Below, one piece after another: positions 8,992 to 17,662 of a stretch of DNA of 58,232 bases (position 1 is its first letter; each line of letters begins with the position of its first letter). A model generated the notes under the pieces. It saw only the letters and a program-made list of their open reading frames with translations, did no database searches and was not told the DNA's origin. The stretch is from Clostridia bacterium. Its GTDB lineage: Bacteria; Bacillota; Clostridia; Oscillospirales; Acutalibacteraceae. Location: the NCBI GenBank assembly GCA_017935325.1, contig JAGBHV010000076.1, positions 1-58,232 on the forward strand, written 5' to 3'. The translations under genes were made by a program, and so were the position numbers.

Positions 8992-9021
8992 TTGCTTTTG
9001 GATACAAGCATAATGTATAAT
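8992..9021 (+). promoter_or_regulatory. Candidate promoter of the membrane XRE regulator
   Basis: TTGCTT and TATAAT are spaced by 18 bases and end 19 bases before the ATG, giving a very short leader with GAGGTG as the ribosome binding site. Confidence 0.6.
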
Positions 9022-9040
9022 TGATTTACGAGGTGATTCA

Positions 9041-10315
9041 ATGAACAACTACAAGTTCGGAAACTATATCTGTAAATTACGCGAAGAAAAAAATATGACT
9101 CAATCAGAGTTAGCGAAAGAATTGGATGTATCCGATAAAGCAGTTTCAAAATGGGAAAACGGTCAGGCAATTCCGAGAATGGATACTTTCGAAAAACTTG
9201 CTGAAACACTGGGCACAACAATTGATGATATATTATCGGCAAGTAAAGACGGTATTGAAAGAATCTGCTTTGTAAACAATTTCTGCAGTCTGATGACTAT
9301 AGAAGTAAACGGTGACGTTTTCAATATAAAATTCGACGAATGCAAATGGGTTGAAATAAAAGAAACAGACCTGACATTGAGAATAACAGGTGATATGATT
9401 ACTGACAGCGATTTTGAAGAAGTAAAAAACAGCGCTACCAATCTCAAGGAAAAAATCATATCAAAGCTCACAAGAAAAGCTATGAAATTTGCATCGGAAT
9501 ATCCTTTGCAGGTCAATTGCACCTACAAGCTGACAAACATAAAACCTGATTCAGTTGTGAACATCGACCTTGACGTTTTCAGTCTTGGCGATAAAACACT
9601 GACATACAATGATTTTCTTATTGCTTATCCGAAAATCATTTGTGAGTGCGACAATGTTGAGCTTTTAAAAGTAAAAGGTAAAAATTGCAAAGAAGTAATT
9701 AAAAAGCACACCCGTTACGGTCTGGAATCTGACCTGGGTTTCGGCTTTATTGATATGATAATTTCATGGCCTGTACGAAGAATTTATTTCAGACATCTCT
9801 GCAAACCGCGAGTGATAAAAAAGAATATTCTGAAAGCCGATTACTATCACGAAAAATATGATGAAAAAGAAGGCAAACAAAAGAAAGGCCGCGGCTGTTT
9901 ATTTGCTTTTCTCGGATTTCTTCTGTTGTTGATTTTTACTATTTTTATAGAACCTGTAATATTTATAGAAAGTGAAAAGCCCGCTTTGGTATCAGCAGAT
10001 TATTCAACAATTACTTATTATGATGACGTATATGTCAGAATTGATGAACTGCCCGAATATGTTGTTCCCGTAACATTTCTCGGTGCAGAAAGCTGGGATG
10101 ATGCAAGAACAGAGGGGCTCTCACGATTTGACCAGGCAATCCAGGATAACAAGGTAACACAATATAAAGACTATGAAGGGAAAACTTACCTCTGGCTTGT
10201 TGAAAACTATTCCGACACAATGTTAACAGAGGAAGAAACAGGCTACGACGACTTTGAAGAACATTATGTCTATGTATGCGAAAAGCCTGATAAAAGTCTA
10301 TCAAATTTAATTTAA
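9041..10315 (+). CDS. Membrane-anchored XRE-family regulator
   Basis: A 424-residue protein. An N-terminal Cro/C1-type helix-turn-helix (residues 6-65; LREEKNMTQSELAKELDVSDKAVSKWENG) is followed by about 210 residues of beta-rich sequence without a known family, one transmembrane helix (about 285-310, FAFLGFLLLLIFTIFIEPVIFI) and an extracytoplasmic C-terminal domain of about 110 residues. This topology suggests a one-component sensor that binds DNA while detecting something outside the membrane. A second XRE-membrane protein lies at 54744-56051 with a different sensor part. A terminator follows the stop. Target genes are unknown. Confidence 0.75.
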   Translation: MNNYKFGNYICKLREEKNMTQSELAKELDVSDKAVSKWENGQAIPRMDTFEKLAETLGTTIDDILSASKDGIERICFVNNFCSLMTIEVNGDVFNIKFDECKWVEIKETDLTLRITGDMITDSDFEEVKNSATNLKEKIISKLTRKAMKFASEYPLQVNCTYKLTNIKPDSVVNIDLDVFSLGDKTLTYNDFLIAYPKIICECDNVELLKVKGKNCKEVIKKHTRYGLESDLGFGFIDMIISWPVRRIYFRHLCKPRVIKKNILKADYYHEKYDEKEGKQKKGRGCLFAFLGFLLLLIFTIFIEPVIFIESEKPALVSADYSTITYYDDVYVRIDELPEYVVPVTFLGAESWDDARTEGLSRFDQAIQDNKVTQYKDYEGKTYLWLVENYSDTMLTEEETGYDDFEEHYVYVCEKPDKSLSNLI

Positions 10316-10318
10316 AAA

Positions 10319-10377
10319 TAAAAACTCTACCTCGTCATCCTCGAGCGTACGCGAAGGATCTGAGGCAGAGTTTTATT
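10319..10377 (+). terminator. Terminator containing a REP-like repeat
   Basis: AAAACTCT and AGAGTTTT form the base of a hairpin followed by ATTTTT. The upper part holds CATCCTCGAGCG and CGAAGGATCTGAGG, a palindromic element of the GTCATCCTGAGCG...GAAGGATCT type that is scattered between genes in many bacteria. Related sequence is seen near 8912 and 56190. Confidence 0.75.
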
Positions 10378-10386
10378 TTTACTTTA

Positions 10387-11391
10387 TTATGAGAAGAATG
10401 AAAGCACCGCACTAAAGAGCCACTTAAAGAAATCCAAAACTGCATTCAGTACATCCATAAAAGAAAATCCGGGGTCAGTTATATTATCATCGTTGCCGCC
10501 TACATTTTCTCCAGTTCCGATATCAACAGAAGGCTCAGTTGATGATTTTGCTGTTATTCCGTATTCATGTTTTTCTGTATCAGTCCATATCGAATCAACT
10601 TCTATATAATAAACCCCGTTTGCTACTACAACAAAAGAAGGAAGCTTCTCACTTTCTCCAACATGTAAAGATGGATAGTTTTTTGAAATTTCTTTATACT
10701 TTCCATCTGCATACTGATATATTGTTACTATCCACGTGGTTTTTTGTACACTTTCTTCACTGACATGCCTAAATACTGGTGTTATCTTTCCTTCCTTTGA
10801 TGGAATTATTTTATAAACATCCACATCATTGGAGCCATTTATATAACCTCCATACTCATTATTTGCATATATTGTGGTGGCTGTACCATAGGAATTATTC
10901 ATTTCTTTTTCATAGTAGTTACTTTTTTTAAACGTGCATTTTATGCTATAATCATATTTTTCTACATCAGTCCATATAGAAGTAACTTTTATATAATAAA
11001 CTCCAGATATTACAGCACCTATCGATGGAAGATTTATTACTTCATCATCTCCCGAAAAAATAGTAGCTGTTGATAATTCTTCATATTTACCGTTCGAATA
11101 ACAATATATATCTACAATCCAGCCCGTGGAGATACTTGCGTGTTGATGATTAAAAGTAAATGTAAGTTTTCCATCTTCCGATGTTTTTACAATAAACACA
11201 TCAGTATCTTTAGCACCATTTATTATGCCGGTTATTGTGCTATTCGGTTTTAGTGTATTTGCCGTTGCATAAGAATCATTAGATTCGGATTCATAATATG
11301 CTGCTGATGCAGACAAGGTTGATGCGGCACTTATGCTGAAAAGTGTTGCAAGCACAAGCAGAATTGACAAAACTTTTTTGATTGTTTTCAT
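10387..11391 (-). CDS. Secreted PPC-domain protein with hydrophobic C-terminal tail
   Basis: A 334-residue exported protein. The signal peptide (MKTIKKVLSILLVLATL...LSASA) is followed by two bacterial pre-peptidase C-terminal (PPC)-like beta domains; each has an E-S/N-N-SY-TA pattern and a D(V)DV(F/Y) core (about residues 30-135 and 150-260). A short Thr/Gly linker leads to an aromatic-rich hydrophobic tail (MDVLNAVLDFFKWLFSAVLS). I start it at 11391 because AAAGGAGAG precedes that ATG and the signal peptide begins there. It is divergent from a small XRE repressor with paired operators between them. PPC domains usually assist secretion or binding; no protease domain is fused here. Confidence 0.85.
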   Translation of the reverse strand: MKTIKKVLSILLVLATLFSISAASTLSASAAYYESESNDSYATANTLKPNSTITGIINGAKDTDVFIVKTSEDGKLTFTFNHQHASISTGWIVDIYCYSNGKYEELSTATIFSGDDEVINLPSIGAVISGVYYIKVTSIWTDVEKYDYSIKCTFKKSNYYEKEMNNSYGTATTIYANNEYGGYINGSNDVDVYKIIPSKEGKITPVFRHVSEESVQKTTWIVTIYQYADGKYKEISKNYPSLHVGESEKLPSFVVVANGVYYIEVDSIWTDTEKHEYGITAKSSTEPSVDIGTGENVGGNDDNITDPGFSFMDVLNAVLDFFKWLFSAVLSFFS

Positions 11392-11446
11392 TTGTTTTCT
11401 CTCCTTTATATTTTTTGAAAAATGCATAAAATCATTTCTCTTGGAT

Positions 11447-11475
11447 ATTATAGGACATATTGTCCTAAATGTCAA
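11447..11475 (-). promoter_or_regulatory. Promoter of the PPC-domain gene with an operator in its spacer
   Basis: On the minus strand TTGACA (11475-11470) and TATAAT (11452-11447) are exactly 17 bases apart. The spacer is almost filled by the palindrome TAGGACATATTGTCCTA. Confidence 0.9.
11451..11467. promoter_or_regulatory. Palindromic operator 1 (AGGACA-TAT-TGTCCT)
   Basis: A perfect 17-bp dyad, TAGGACA/TGTCCTA around TAT, between the divergent PPC and XRE genes. It lies between the -35 and -10 of the PPC promoter. This suggests that repressor binding would block RNA polymerase; the adjacent XRE protein is the likely ligand. Confidence 0.8.
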
Positions 11476-11494
11476 TAGGACGTTTTGTCCTATT
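11474..11494. promoter_or_regulatory. Palindromic operator 2 (AATAGGAC-N5-GTCCTATT)
   Basis: A second dyad sharing the AGGAC/GTCCT arms of operator 1 but with wider outer arms. Its centre is 25 bases from that of operator 1. It lies just upstream of TATAAT (11496-11501) for the XRE gene, so the repressor probably controls its own synthesis from this site. Confidence 0.8.
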
Positions 11495-11516
11495 GTATAA
11501 TTTTTGTGGTGATTTT

Positions 11517-11729
11517 ATGTATTTACGAATAAAAGATATCAGGGAGGATAACGACCTGACACAGAAACAGATTGCCTCTCTTCTTACTTGTGATCAATCT
11601 CTTTACTCAAAATATGAACGAGGTGAAAGAGAGATACCTTTAAGTCTGATGATAAGATTAGCGGATTTTTATAAAACCAGCGTTGATTATTTAGTCGGAA
11701 GAACAGATAATCCCGAAATGAACAAATAG
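11517..11729 (+). CDS. Small XRE-family repressor
   Basis: A 70-residue protein that is almost entirely a Cro/C1-type helix-turn-helix (IKDIREDNDLTQKQIASLL...LYSKYERGEREIPLSLMIRLADFYKTSVDYLVG). I choose the ATG at 11517, preceded by GTGGTGA, over the upstream in-frame ATG, which lies inside operator 2. It is divergent from the PPC-domain gene, and the two AGGAC/GTCCT palindromes between them are its probable binding sites. With no sensor domain, regulation may depend on its own level or on another partner. Confidence 0.85.
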   Translation: MYLRIKDIREDNDLTQKQIASLLTCDQSLYSKYERGEREIPLSLMIRLADFYKTSVDYLVGRTDNPEMNK

Positions 11730-11764
11730 CCACACCTGAATGTATCAGGTGTGGCTATAATTTT

Positions 11765-11850
11765 CGACAAAAAATCTCCCCTTGAAAATGCAAGGGGAGA
11801 TGGCAAAATCTTTGATTTTGTCAGAGGGGATTTTTCGCTTAAATTATTTT
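11765..11850. repeat. Intergenic repeat copy A, serving as leuS terminator
   Basis: CTCCCCTTG...CAAGGGGAG forms one hairpin and CAAAATC/GATTTTG a second, between runs of A and T. Very similar copies lie at about 24968-25029 and 36500-36579, with a diverged relative near 58130. Similarity between copies A and C continues through TTTAAGCG and into the stop codon of the adjoining gene. Confidence 0.85.
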
Positions 11851-14246
11851 ACAACAATATTTACAAGTCTGCCTTTTACGTAAAGCTCTTTTACAATTGT
11901 TTTGCCGTCAATCGCTGCTTTGATTGTTTCGTCTTCTTTTGCCATAGCAATTGCATCTTCATTTGAAATTTCAGCAGGAATGTTCATCTTTGCTCTTACT
12001 TTACCGTTAATCTGAACAACGATTTCGATTGTTGCATCAACACATTTTGCTTCATCATATGTGGGCCAGGGGCTTACTGCCAGCATTTCTCCGCCCATAA
12101 TCTCGTTGATTTCCTCTGTAACGTGAGGAGCAAAGGGATTAAGAAGTGAAATAAAAGTTGAAAGCTCTTTCTTTGTAACCTTGCCTGCATCGTAAATTTC
12201 GTTAAGAAGTGTCATAAGTGCTGCAATAGCAGTGTTGTATTTAAGATTTTCGATGTCGCTTGAAACTTTCTTGATTGTTTTGTTGAAAGAAACTTCAAGT
12301 TTTTCTGAATACTCATCATCGTCTGTAAGCATTGTCTGGAGATTCCATACTCTGTCGATAAATCTCTTACAGCCTCTTACGCTGTCTTCTGACCAGGGTG
12401 CTGCTTTTTCGTAGTCGCCCATGAAGAGCACGTATGTACGAAGCACGTCTGCGCCGAAAGCATCAACAACATCATTGGGGTCGATAACATTTCCTCTTGA
12501 TTTTGACATTTTAACTCCGTCAGGACCGAGGATAAGACCCTGAGCAGTTCTCTTTGCATAGGGTTCTGCTGTAGGTACTGCACCGATATCATAGAGGAAT
12601 TTATGCCAGAAACGGGAATAGATAAGGTGACGTGTTACGTGTTCCATACCGCCGTTGTACCAGTCAACCTGTCCCCAGTATTTAAGTTTTTCCATATCAG
12701 CAAAGCACTCTGTGTTGTGGGGGTCAATATATCTTAAGAAATACCATGATGAACCTGCCCACTGAGGCATTGTGTCTGTTTCTCTCTTTGCAGGTTTGCC
12801 GCATTTGGGGCAAGTGCAGTTAACGAAAGAATCAATTTTTGCAAGGGGGCTTTCGCCGTCTGAACCGGGTTCAAAGTTTTCAACTTTAGGAAGAAGAAGA
12901 GGAAGCTCCTCGTAAGGAACTGCAACCATTCCGCAATCGGGACAATGCACAATCGGAATAGGTTCACCCCAATATCTCTGACGGTTGAATGCCCAGTCTT
13001 TCATTTTATACTGAACACCTTTTTCGCCGATACCCTGTTTTTCAAGCTCTTCAAGAACACGTGCGATAGATGATTTTTTATCTGTATAACCGTTAAGGTA
13101 ATCAGAGTTAACCATTTCTCCGTCGCCTGTGTAAGCTTCTTTTTCGATATCTCCGCCTTTGATAACTTCAATAATATCAATGCCGAATTTCTTTGCAAAA
13201 TCGTAGTCTCTCTGGTCGTGTGCGGGCACAGCCATAATAGCACCTGTACCGTAACCCATCATAACATAGTCAGAAATAAAAATGGGAATTTCTTTACCGT
13301 TTACGGGGTTGATTCCCACAAAGCCTGAAAGACGTACACCAGTTTTATCTTTTACAAGCTGTGTTCTTTCAAATTCTGTTTTCTTTGCACATTCTGCTCT
13401 GTAGGCTTCAACGTCTGCAAAGTTTTCAATCTTATCCTGATACTTGTCAAGCATAGGATGCTCGGGAGCCATAACCATAAATGTTACGCCGAAAAGTGTA
13501 TCGGGACGTGTTGTGTAGATTCTTAATGTTTCGTCTGTATCTTTAACCTTGAAGTTTACGAATGCACCTGTTGATTTACCAATCCAGTTTTCCTGCTGGA
13601 GCTTTACGTTGGGGAGATAATCAACACTGTCAAGACCTTCAAGAAGCTTGTCTGCATATTCAGTAATTCTTAAGTACCAAACGTCCTTTGATTTCTGAAC
13701 AATATCATTATGGCAGATATCGCATTTACCGCCCTGTGAATCTTCGTTTGAAAGAACAACTTTACAAGAGGGGCAGTAGTTTACGAGAGTTTTATCTCTG
13801 AAAGCAAGGCCGTTTTCGAACATTTTAAGGAAAATCCACTGTGTCCATTTATAGTAACCTTCTTCAGTTGTGTCAACAACTCTGTCCCAGTCGAAAGAGA
13901 AACCTACACGTTTGAGCTGTGAAGTAAACTTTGCAATATTATCGTCAGTTACCTGTCTGGGGTGGATACCTGTTTTGATAGCGTAGTTTTCAGTAGGAAG
14001 ACCGTAAGCGTCAAATCCGATGGGGAAAAGAACATTGTAGCCTTCTTTTCTGCGTTTACGGGATACAACTTCAAGACCTGAATAAGCCTTGATGTGACCA
14101 ACGTGCATACCTGCACCGCTGGGATAAGGGAATTCAACAAGGGCGTAGAACTTTTCTTTTTCAGAATTGTCTACTGCGTGGAAAACGCCTGATTCTTCCC
14201 ATTTGTCCTGCCACTTCTTTTCAGCGGCTTTAAAATCATAATTCAT
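11844..14246 (-). CDS. leuS: Leucine--tRNA ligase
   Basis: An 800-residue class I synthetase that charges tRNA-Leu and edits mischarged tRNA. The HIGH signature is MHVGHIK (about residue 47). The editing domain follows, with TTRPDTLFGVTF and GTGAIMAVPAHDQRD. A zinc-binding insert carries CPDCG and CPKCG pairs. KMSKS is VKMSKSRGN (about 585). The anticodon-binding domain and the short C-terminal domain end with VQINGKVRAKMNIP and IVKELYVKGRLVNIVV. Length and order fit bacterial LeuRS. It is the last gene of the 11-gene mreB cluster, starting 27 bases after rsfS. Its stop lies at the edge of repeat copy A. Confidence 0.98.
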   Translation of the reverse strand: MNYDFKAAEKKWQDKWEESGVFHAVDNSEKEKFYALVEFPYPSGAGMHVGHIKAYSGLEVVSRKRRKEGYNVLFPIGFDAYGLPTENYAIKTGIHPRQVTDDNIAKFTSQLKRVGFSFDWDRVVDTTEEGYYKWTQWIFLKMFENGLAFRDKTLVNYCPSCKVVLSNEDSQGGKCDICHNDIVQKSKDVWYLRITEYADKLLEGLDSVDYLPNVKLQQENWIGKSTGAFVNFKVKDTDETLRIYTTRPDTLFGVTFMVMAPEHPMLDKYQDKIENFADVEAYRAECAKKTEFERTQLVKDKTGVRLSGFVGINPVNGKEIPIFISDYVMMGYGTGAIMAVPAHDQRDYDFAKKFGIDIIEVIKGGDIEKEAYTGDGEMVNSDYLNGYTDKKSSIARVLEELEKQGIGEKGVQYKMKDWAFNRQRYWGEPIPIVHCPDCGMVAVPYEELPLLLPKVENFEPGSDGESPLAKIDSFVNCTCPKCGKPAKRETDTMPQWAGSSWYFLRYIDPHNTECFADMEKLKYWGQVDWYNGGMEHVTRHLIYSRFWHKFLYDIGAVPTAEPYAKRTAQGLILGPDGVKMSKSRGNVIDPNDVVDAFGADVLRTYVLFMGDYEKAAPWSEDSVRGCKRFIDRVWNLQTMLTDDDEYSEKLEVSFNKTIKKVSSDIENLKYNTAIAALMTLLNEIYDAGKVTKKELSTFISLLNPFAPHVTEEINEIMGGEMLAVSPWPTYDEAKCVDATIEIVVQINGKVRAKMNIPAEISNEDAIAMAKEDETIKAAIDGKTIVKELYVKGRLVNIVVK

Positions 14247-14273
14247 TTTATTTCAACTCCTAATTTAAATCAA

Positions 14274-14624
14274 TTAACCAAGAATTTCTTCTGCAGTTTT
14301 TATACTTGCATCCTGCCAGAGTCTTTCAATATTATAATACTCACGGCTCGGTTTATCAAACACGTGAACAACCACAGTGCCGTAATCCATGAGAATCCAG
14401 CCTGTTGCTCTGCCCTCGATGTGTTCAGGCTCTGTTCCAAGCTTTGATAGTGCATCTTCAACCTCACCTGCAAGAGCTTTTACGTGAGTGCTTGAATTAC
14501 CGCTTACCACAACAAAACAATCTGCAACAATAGTAAGCTCTGCAGTTTCTATAATTTTTATATCTTCAGCTTTTTTCTCATCAAGTACTTTTACAATATT
14601 TTTTATAAGTTCTTCGTATTTCAT
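14274..14624 (-). CDS. rsfS: Ribosomal silencing factor RsfS
   Basis: A 116-residue protein of the RsfS/YbeB/Iojap family. It binds ribosomal protein uL14 and blocks joining of the two subunits when nutrients are short. Family features seen are DCFVVVSGNSSTHVKALAGEVEDAL, GRATGWILMDYGTVVVHVF and YYNIERLWQDA. Its start overlaps the end of yqeK by four bases (ATGA-type coupling). The order nadD-yqeK-rsfS-leuS is conserved in many Firmicutes. Confidence 0.95.
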   Translation of the reverse strand: MKYEELIKNIVKVLDEKKAEDIKIIETAELTIVADCFVVVSGNSSTHVKALAGEVEDALSKLGTEPEHIEGRATGWILMDYGTVVVHVFDKPSREYYNIERLWQDASIKTAEEILG

Positions 14625-15211
14625 ATTAAAACCTCCATGTCGGAAATTATTATCTCGTTATATGCATCAACACTATCAGGATGAAGAATCTGTTTTCTTT
14701 CCACAATTTCGTGAATACAGAATTCAAGGCCGATCATCATTGCCTTTTCAAGGCTTTCTTCAGCTGCATCTCTTACCTCATCCACTCCCGGATAATCACG
14801 GTCTGCTGAAATAAAATCGGCAACATAAATCACCTTTTCAAGTGTGGACATATTTTTTCTTGCAGTAGTATGATATCTCACCGCGTTTATTATATCCTCA
14901 TCACTGACATTAAGGTCTGTTATCATAAACGCCGTGCCTGCTATTGCGTGCCATAGCTTTTTGTTGGCTTTTTCGCAGACTGTCAGGCTCATACCCGCTT
15001 TATCAATTGCCTTGAGCATTTCAAAATCACTTGCATTTTTCATCACATCGTGAAGAAGTCCTGCAGTATATGCTTTTTCTTCATCACATCCGTATTTTTT
15101 TGCAAGTTTTTTTGCAGAATCAGCCACATTCAGAGAATGTATATAACGGCTCTCTTTCAGTTTTTCCTTAATCAGTATTTTAAATTCTTCGTTTCTTCCG
15201 GTGTCAAGCAT
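14621..15211 (-). CDS. yqeK: HD-domain Ap4A hydrolase YqeK
   Basis: A 196-residue HD-domain metal hydrolase. Family members split diadenosine tetraphosphate symmetrically into two ADP. The metal ligands are visible as H in RYIHSLNVA, the HD pair in GLLHDVMKN and H in AVRYHTTARKN. I place the start at 15211, where the ATG overlaps the nadD stop by eight bases and AAGGAAAAAGG lies upstream; the longer open frame would overlap nadD by more than 80 bases. It is coupled to nadD before and rsfS after. Confidence 0.92.
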   Translation of the reverse strand: MLDTGRNEEFKILIKEKLKESRYIHSLNVADSAKKLAKKYGCDEEKAYTAGLLHDVMKNASDFEMLKAIDKAGMSLTVCEKANKKLWHAIAGTAFMITDLNVSDEDIINAVRYHTTARKNMSTLEKVIYVADFISADRDYPGVDEVRDAAEESLEKAMMIGLEFCIHEIVERKQILHPDSVDAYNEIIISDMEVLI

Positions 15212-15782
15212 TGTATAATCCTTTTTCCTTAATATAGTCATAAACTTCCGACGGAAGCAGAGATAAAACCGATTCACCTTTTTCAAGTTTTTCCCTTACT
15301 TCGCTTGAACTGACAACAGTTTTTTCAAAATCACAGAAAATAATTTTTTCAAAGAAGTCTTTATCAGCTTCTTTGCAGCTTTGTTCATTGTTTCTGTCAG
15401 TTGCACATAAAGTGCACATGGTCAGAATTTCTTCCCACCTGTACCATCTTTTAAAGCTGAGCAGCATATCTGAACCTACAAGAAAATAAAATTCATCATC
15501 CTTGTATATTTTTTTCAGTTCACGGAGAGTTTCAACCGTATAACTTTTTCCGCCTCGTGAAATCTCGATATCGCTGATTTCAGCCAATTCGCCGAAAGCC
15601 AGCCTGCACATATTTATTCTGTCTTCGCTTGACACAAGTTCTTTTGCTTCTTTATGAGGCGGTTGAGCAGTAGGAATAACAAGAACTTTATCAAGGCTCA
15701 GCTTCTCTTTGAAATTTTTAACAAGATTTACGTGACCTGAATGCACAGGATTAAACGTGCCGCCGAAAAGACCGATTCTCAT
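15204..15782 (-). CDS. nadD: Nicotinate-nucleotide adenylyltransferase
   Basis: A 192-residue nucleotidyltransferase that makes deamido-NAD from nicotinate mononucleotide and ATP in NAD synthesis. The N-terminal GGTFNPVHSGHVNL has the HxGH signature; PTAQPPHK and the C-terminal VVSSSEVREKL (ISSTxIR-like) fit NadD. Its ATG overlaps the yhbY stop by four bases, and its own stop overlaps yqeK. Confidence 0.96.
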   Translation of the reverse strand: MRIGLFGGTFNPVHSGHVNLVKNFKEKLSLDKVLVIPTAQPPHKEAKELVSSEDRINMCRLAFGELAEISDIEISRGGKSYTVETLRELKKIYKDDEFYFLVGSDMLLSFKRWYRWEEILTMCTLCATDRNNEQSCKEADKDFFEKIIFCDFEKTVVSSSEVREKLEKGESVLSLLPSEVYDYIKEKGLYNA

Positions 15783-16117
15783 TTTCTTTTTCCTTTAATA
15801 TCTGATAATCTTTTTGCTGCAGGCTTTTTCTTCTTTTCATCCTGATGAAGTTCAGGATTGTATTTATAGAAAATCATACATCCGCCGATAACCTGCACAA
15901 CTTCAGATTCTGTTTTTTCAGCAATTTCTTCTGCTGCCTCACGGGGAGATACGGGTGAAGATTCGAGAAGAACTTTAAGTTTTATAAGCTCTCTCTTTTT
16001 AAGTGCAGCTTTAGTCTGCTCGATAAAAGCATCATTGATTCCGCCTTTACCTATCTGATACAAAACTTCAAGGGAGTTTGCCTGACCTCTTAAATTTGCT
16101 CTTTCCTTACTTGTCAT
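15779..16117 (-). CDS. yhbY: YhbY-family RNA-binding ribosome assembly protein
   Basis: A 112-residue CRM-domain (CRS1-YhbY) protein that associates with the large ribosomal subunit precursor. Visible features are LRGQANSLEVLYQIGKGGI, a GxxG-like loop in this fold, and VQVIGGCMIFYKYNP. A Lys-rich tail (DEKKKKPAAKRLSDIKGKRK) could bind RNA. It overlaps rdgB by 11 bases and nadD by four, so translation is coupled. Confidence 0.92.
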   Translation of the reverse strand: MTSKERANLRGQANSLEVLYQIGKGGINDAFIEQTKAALKKRELIKLKVLLESSPVSPREAAEEIAEKTESEVVQVIGGCMIFYKYNPELHQDEKKKKPAAKRLSDIKGKRK

Positions 16118-16700
16118 ATAATTTCTCCGATTCTAATTTTTCTTTAAGCTCTCTCAGAGCAATTCCTCTGTGACTTATTTCATCTTTTTCTTCAGGCGAC
16201 ACTTCTCCGAAACAACCTATTTCGGTAATAAACAACGGGTCATATCCGAAACCGCCTGTGCCCTGTCTCTCAAAGCCTATATATCCGTAACATCTGCCCT
16301 CGGCTGTAATTTCTCTGCCGTCAGGGAAACAGCAGGAAATACTGCAGGCATAATGAGCTGTTCTTTTTTCTTTTTCCACACCTTCAAGCTCTTTTAAAAG
16401 CTTATCATTGTTATCTTCATCGTCTCCGCCTGAATATCTTGCAGAGTAAATTCCCGGTGCACCGCCTAAATAATCAACGCATATACCCGAATCATCCGCA
16501 ATGCAGGGAAGTCCGCTTTCTTTACATCCTGAAAGTGCTTTTATTCTTGCATTTTCGTGGAAAGTTGTTCCGTTTTCTTCAACTTCCGTAAGTTCAATTC
16601 CTAATTCCTTAGCTGTTCTGACATTGATGCCGAGAGGCTCTAAAACTCTCTGCATTTCTGCCTGCTTTTTTTTATTATGAGTTGCAATTAAAAAATCCAT
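16107..16700 (-). CDS. rdgB: XTP/dITP diphosphatase (non-canonical purine NTP pyrophosphatase)
   Basis: A 197-residue Ham1/RdgB-family enzyme that removes ITP, dITP and XTP from the nucleotide pool. The start MDFLIATHNKKKQAEM holds the family T/S-x-N-xxK motif. CIADDSGICVDYLGGAPGIYSARYSG and FGYDPLFI are the substrate-binding and catalytic signatures. SHRGIALRELKEKL is the conserved C-terminal part. It starts three bases after ftsY ends. Confidence 0.95.
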   Translation of the reverse strand: MDFLIATHNKKKQAEMQRVLEPLGINVRTAKELGIELTEVEENGTTFHENARIKALSGCKESGLPCIADDSGICVDYLGGAPGIYSARYSGGDDEDNNDKLLKELEGVEKEKRTAHYACSISCCFPDGREITAEGRCYGYIGFERQGTGGFGYDPLFITEIGCFGEVSPEEKDEISHRGIALRELKEKLESEKLYDK

Positions 16701-16703
16701 TAA

Positions 16704-17651
16704 TTAATCCTCATCTTCTTCATCGTCGTCATCATGGCTTACTTCCGCATCAAAAAGTCCTTCTGCAAAAGCCTTCGGGTTAAACGGCTGAAGGTCATCA
16801 ATCTGCTCACCTACGCCGACAAATTTAACCGGCACACGCAAATCGTTTTTGATTGCAAGCACAACACCGCCGCGAGCAGTACCGTCAAGCTTTGTAAGTA
16901 CAATACCTGTAATTTCGGCAACATTTTTAAATTCTCTTGCCTGATTGACTGCATTCTGTCCTGTTGTTGCATCAAGCACAAGCAAGCTTTCACGGTCAGA
17001 ATACGGAAGCTCTTTATCAATAACCCTGTAAATTTTTGCAAGCTCATCCATAAGGTTTTTCTTGTTATGAAGTCTGCCTGCAGTATCGCAGATAATAATG
17101 TCTGCATTTCTTGCAATACCTGCCTGAATTGTGTCATACACAACTGCTGCCGGGTCTGCGCCTTCTTTATGTTTTACAATATCAACACCGGCTCTGTCCG
17201 CCCATACTTCAAGCTGTTCAATAGCTGCAGCTCTGAAGGTATCAGCCGCACCAAGGATAACTTTTTTACCCTGAGCTTTATACATTGCTGCCATTTTACC
17301 GATAGTTGTGGTTTTGCCAACGCCGTTAACGCCGATTACAAGAATTACGGAGGGCATTGTAATAAGGCTCATTTCTTCTTCGCCTTTAAGCATTTCGGCA
17401 ACAATATCTTTAATCTGCTCTTTTACTCTTGCGGGAGTGCCGATATTTTTTTCTTTGACTCTTTCACGGAGCTTTTCAACGATTTCGGATGCTGTTACAA
17501 CACCCACATCGCCCATTACAAGAATCTCTTCAAGGTCTTCATATAATTCCTCATCAATATCCTTGTAGCTGTGGAGCATATTTTCAATAGCTCCTGCCAT
17601 GCTTTCTCTTGTTTTTTTCAGCCCCATGCTGAATTTCTTAAAAATACCCAT
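16704..17651 (-). CDS. ftsY: Signal recognition particle receptor FtsY
   Basis: A 315-residue SRP-type GTPase that receives ribosome-SRP complexes at the membrane. The helical N-domain (1-90) leads to the G-domain with P-loop GVNGVGKTTTIGKMA, DTFRAAAIEQLEVWADR, DTAGR, the TKLDGTARGG specificity loop and GVGEQIDDLQPF. The acidic A-domain of other bacteria is missing, as is usual in Firmicutes; instead the C-terminus is acidic (SHDDDDEEDED). It lies between the PBP2 gene and rdgB. Confidence 0.97.
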   Translation of the reverse strand: MGIFKKFSMGLKKTRESMAGAIENMLHSYKDIDEELYEDLEEILVMGDVGVVTASEIVEKLRERVKEKNIGTPARVKEQIKDIVAEMLKGEEEMSLITMPSVILVIGVNGVGKTTTIGKMAAMYKAQGKKVILGAADTFRAAAIEQLEVWADRAGVDIVKHKEGADPAAVVYDTIQAGIARNADIIICDTAGRLHNKKNLMDELAKIYRVIDKELPYSDRESLLVLDATTGQNAVNQAREFKNVAEITGIVLTKLDGTARGGVVLAIKNDLRVPVKFVGVGEQIDDLQPFNPKAFAEGLFDAEVSHDDDDEEDED

Positions 17652-17662
17652 TGAGATTCTCC

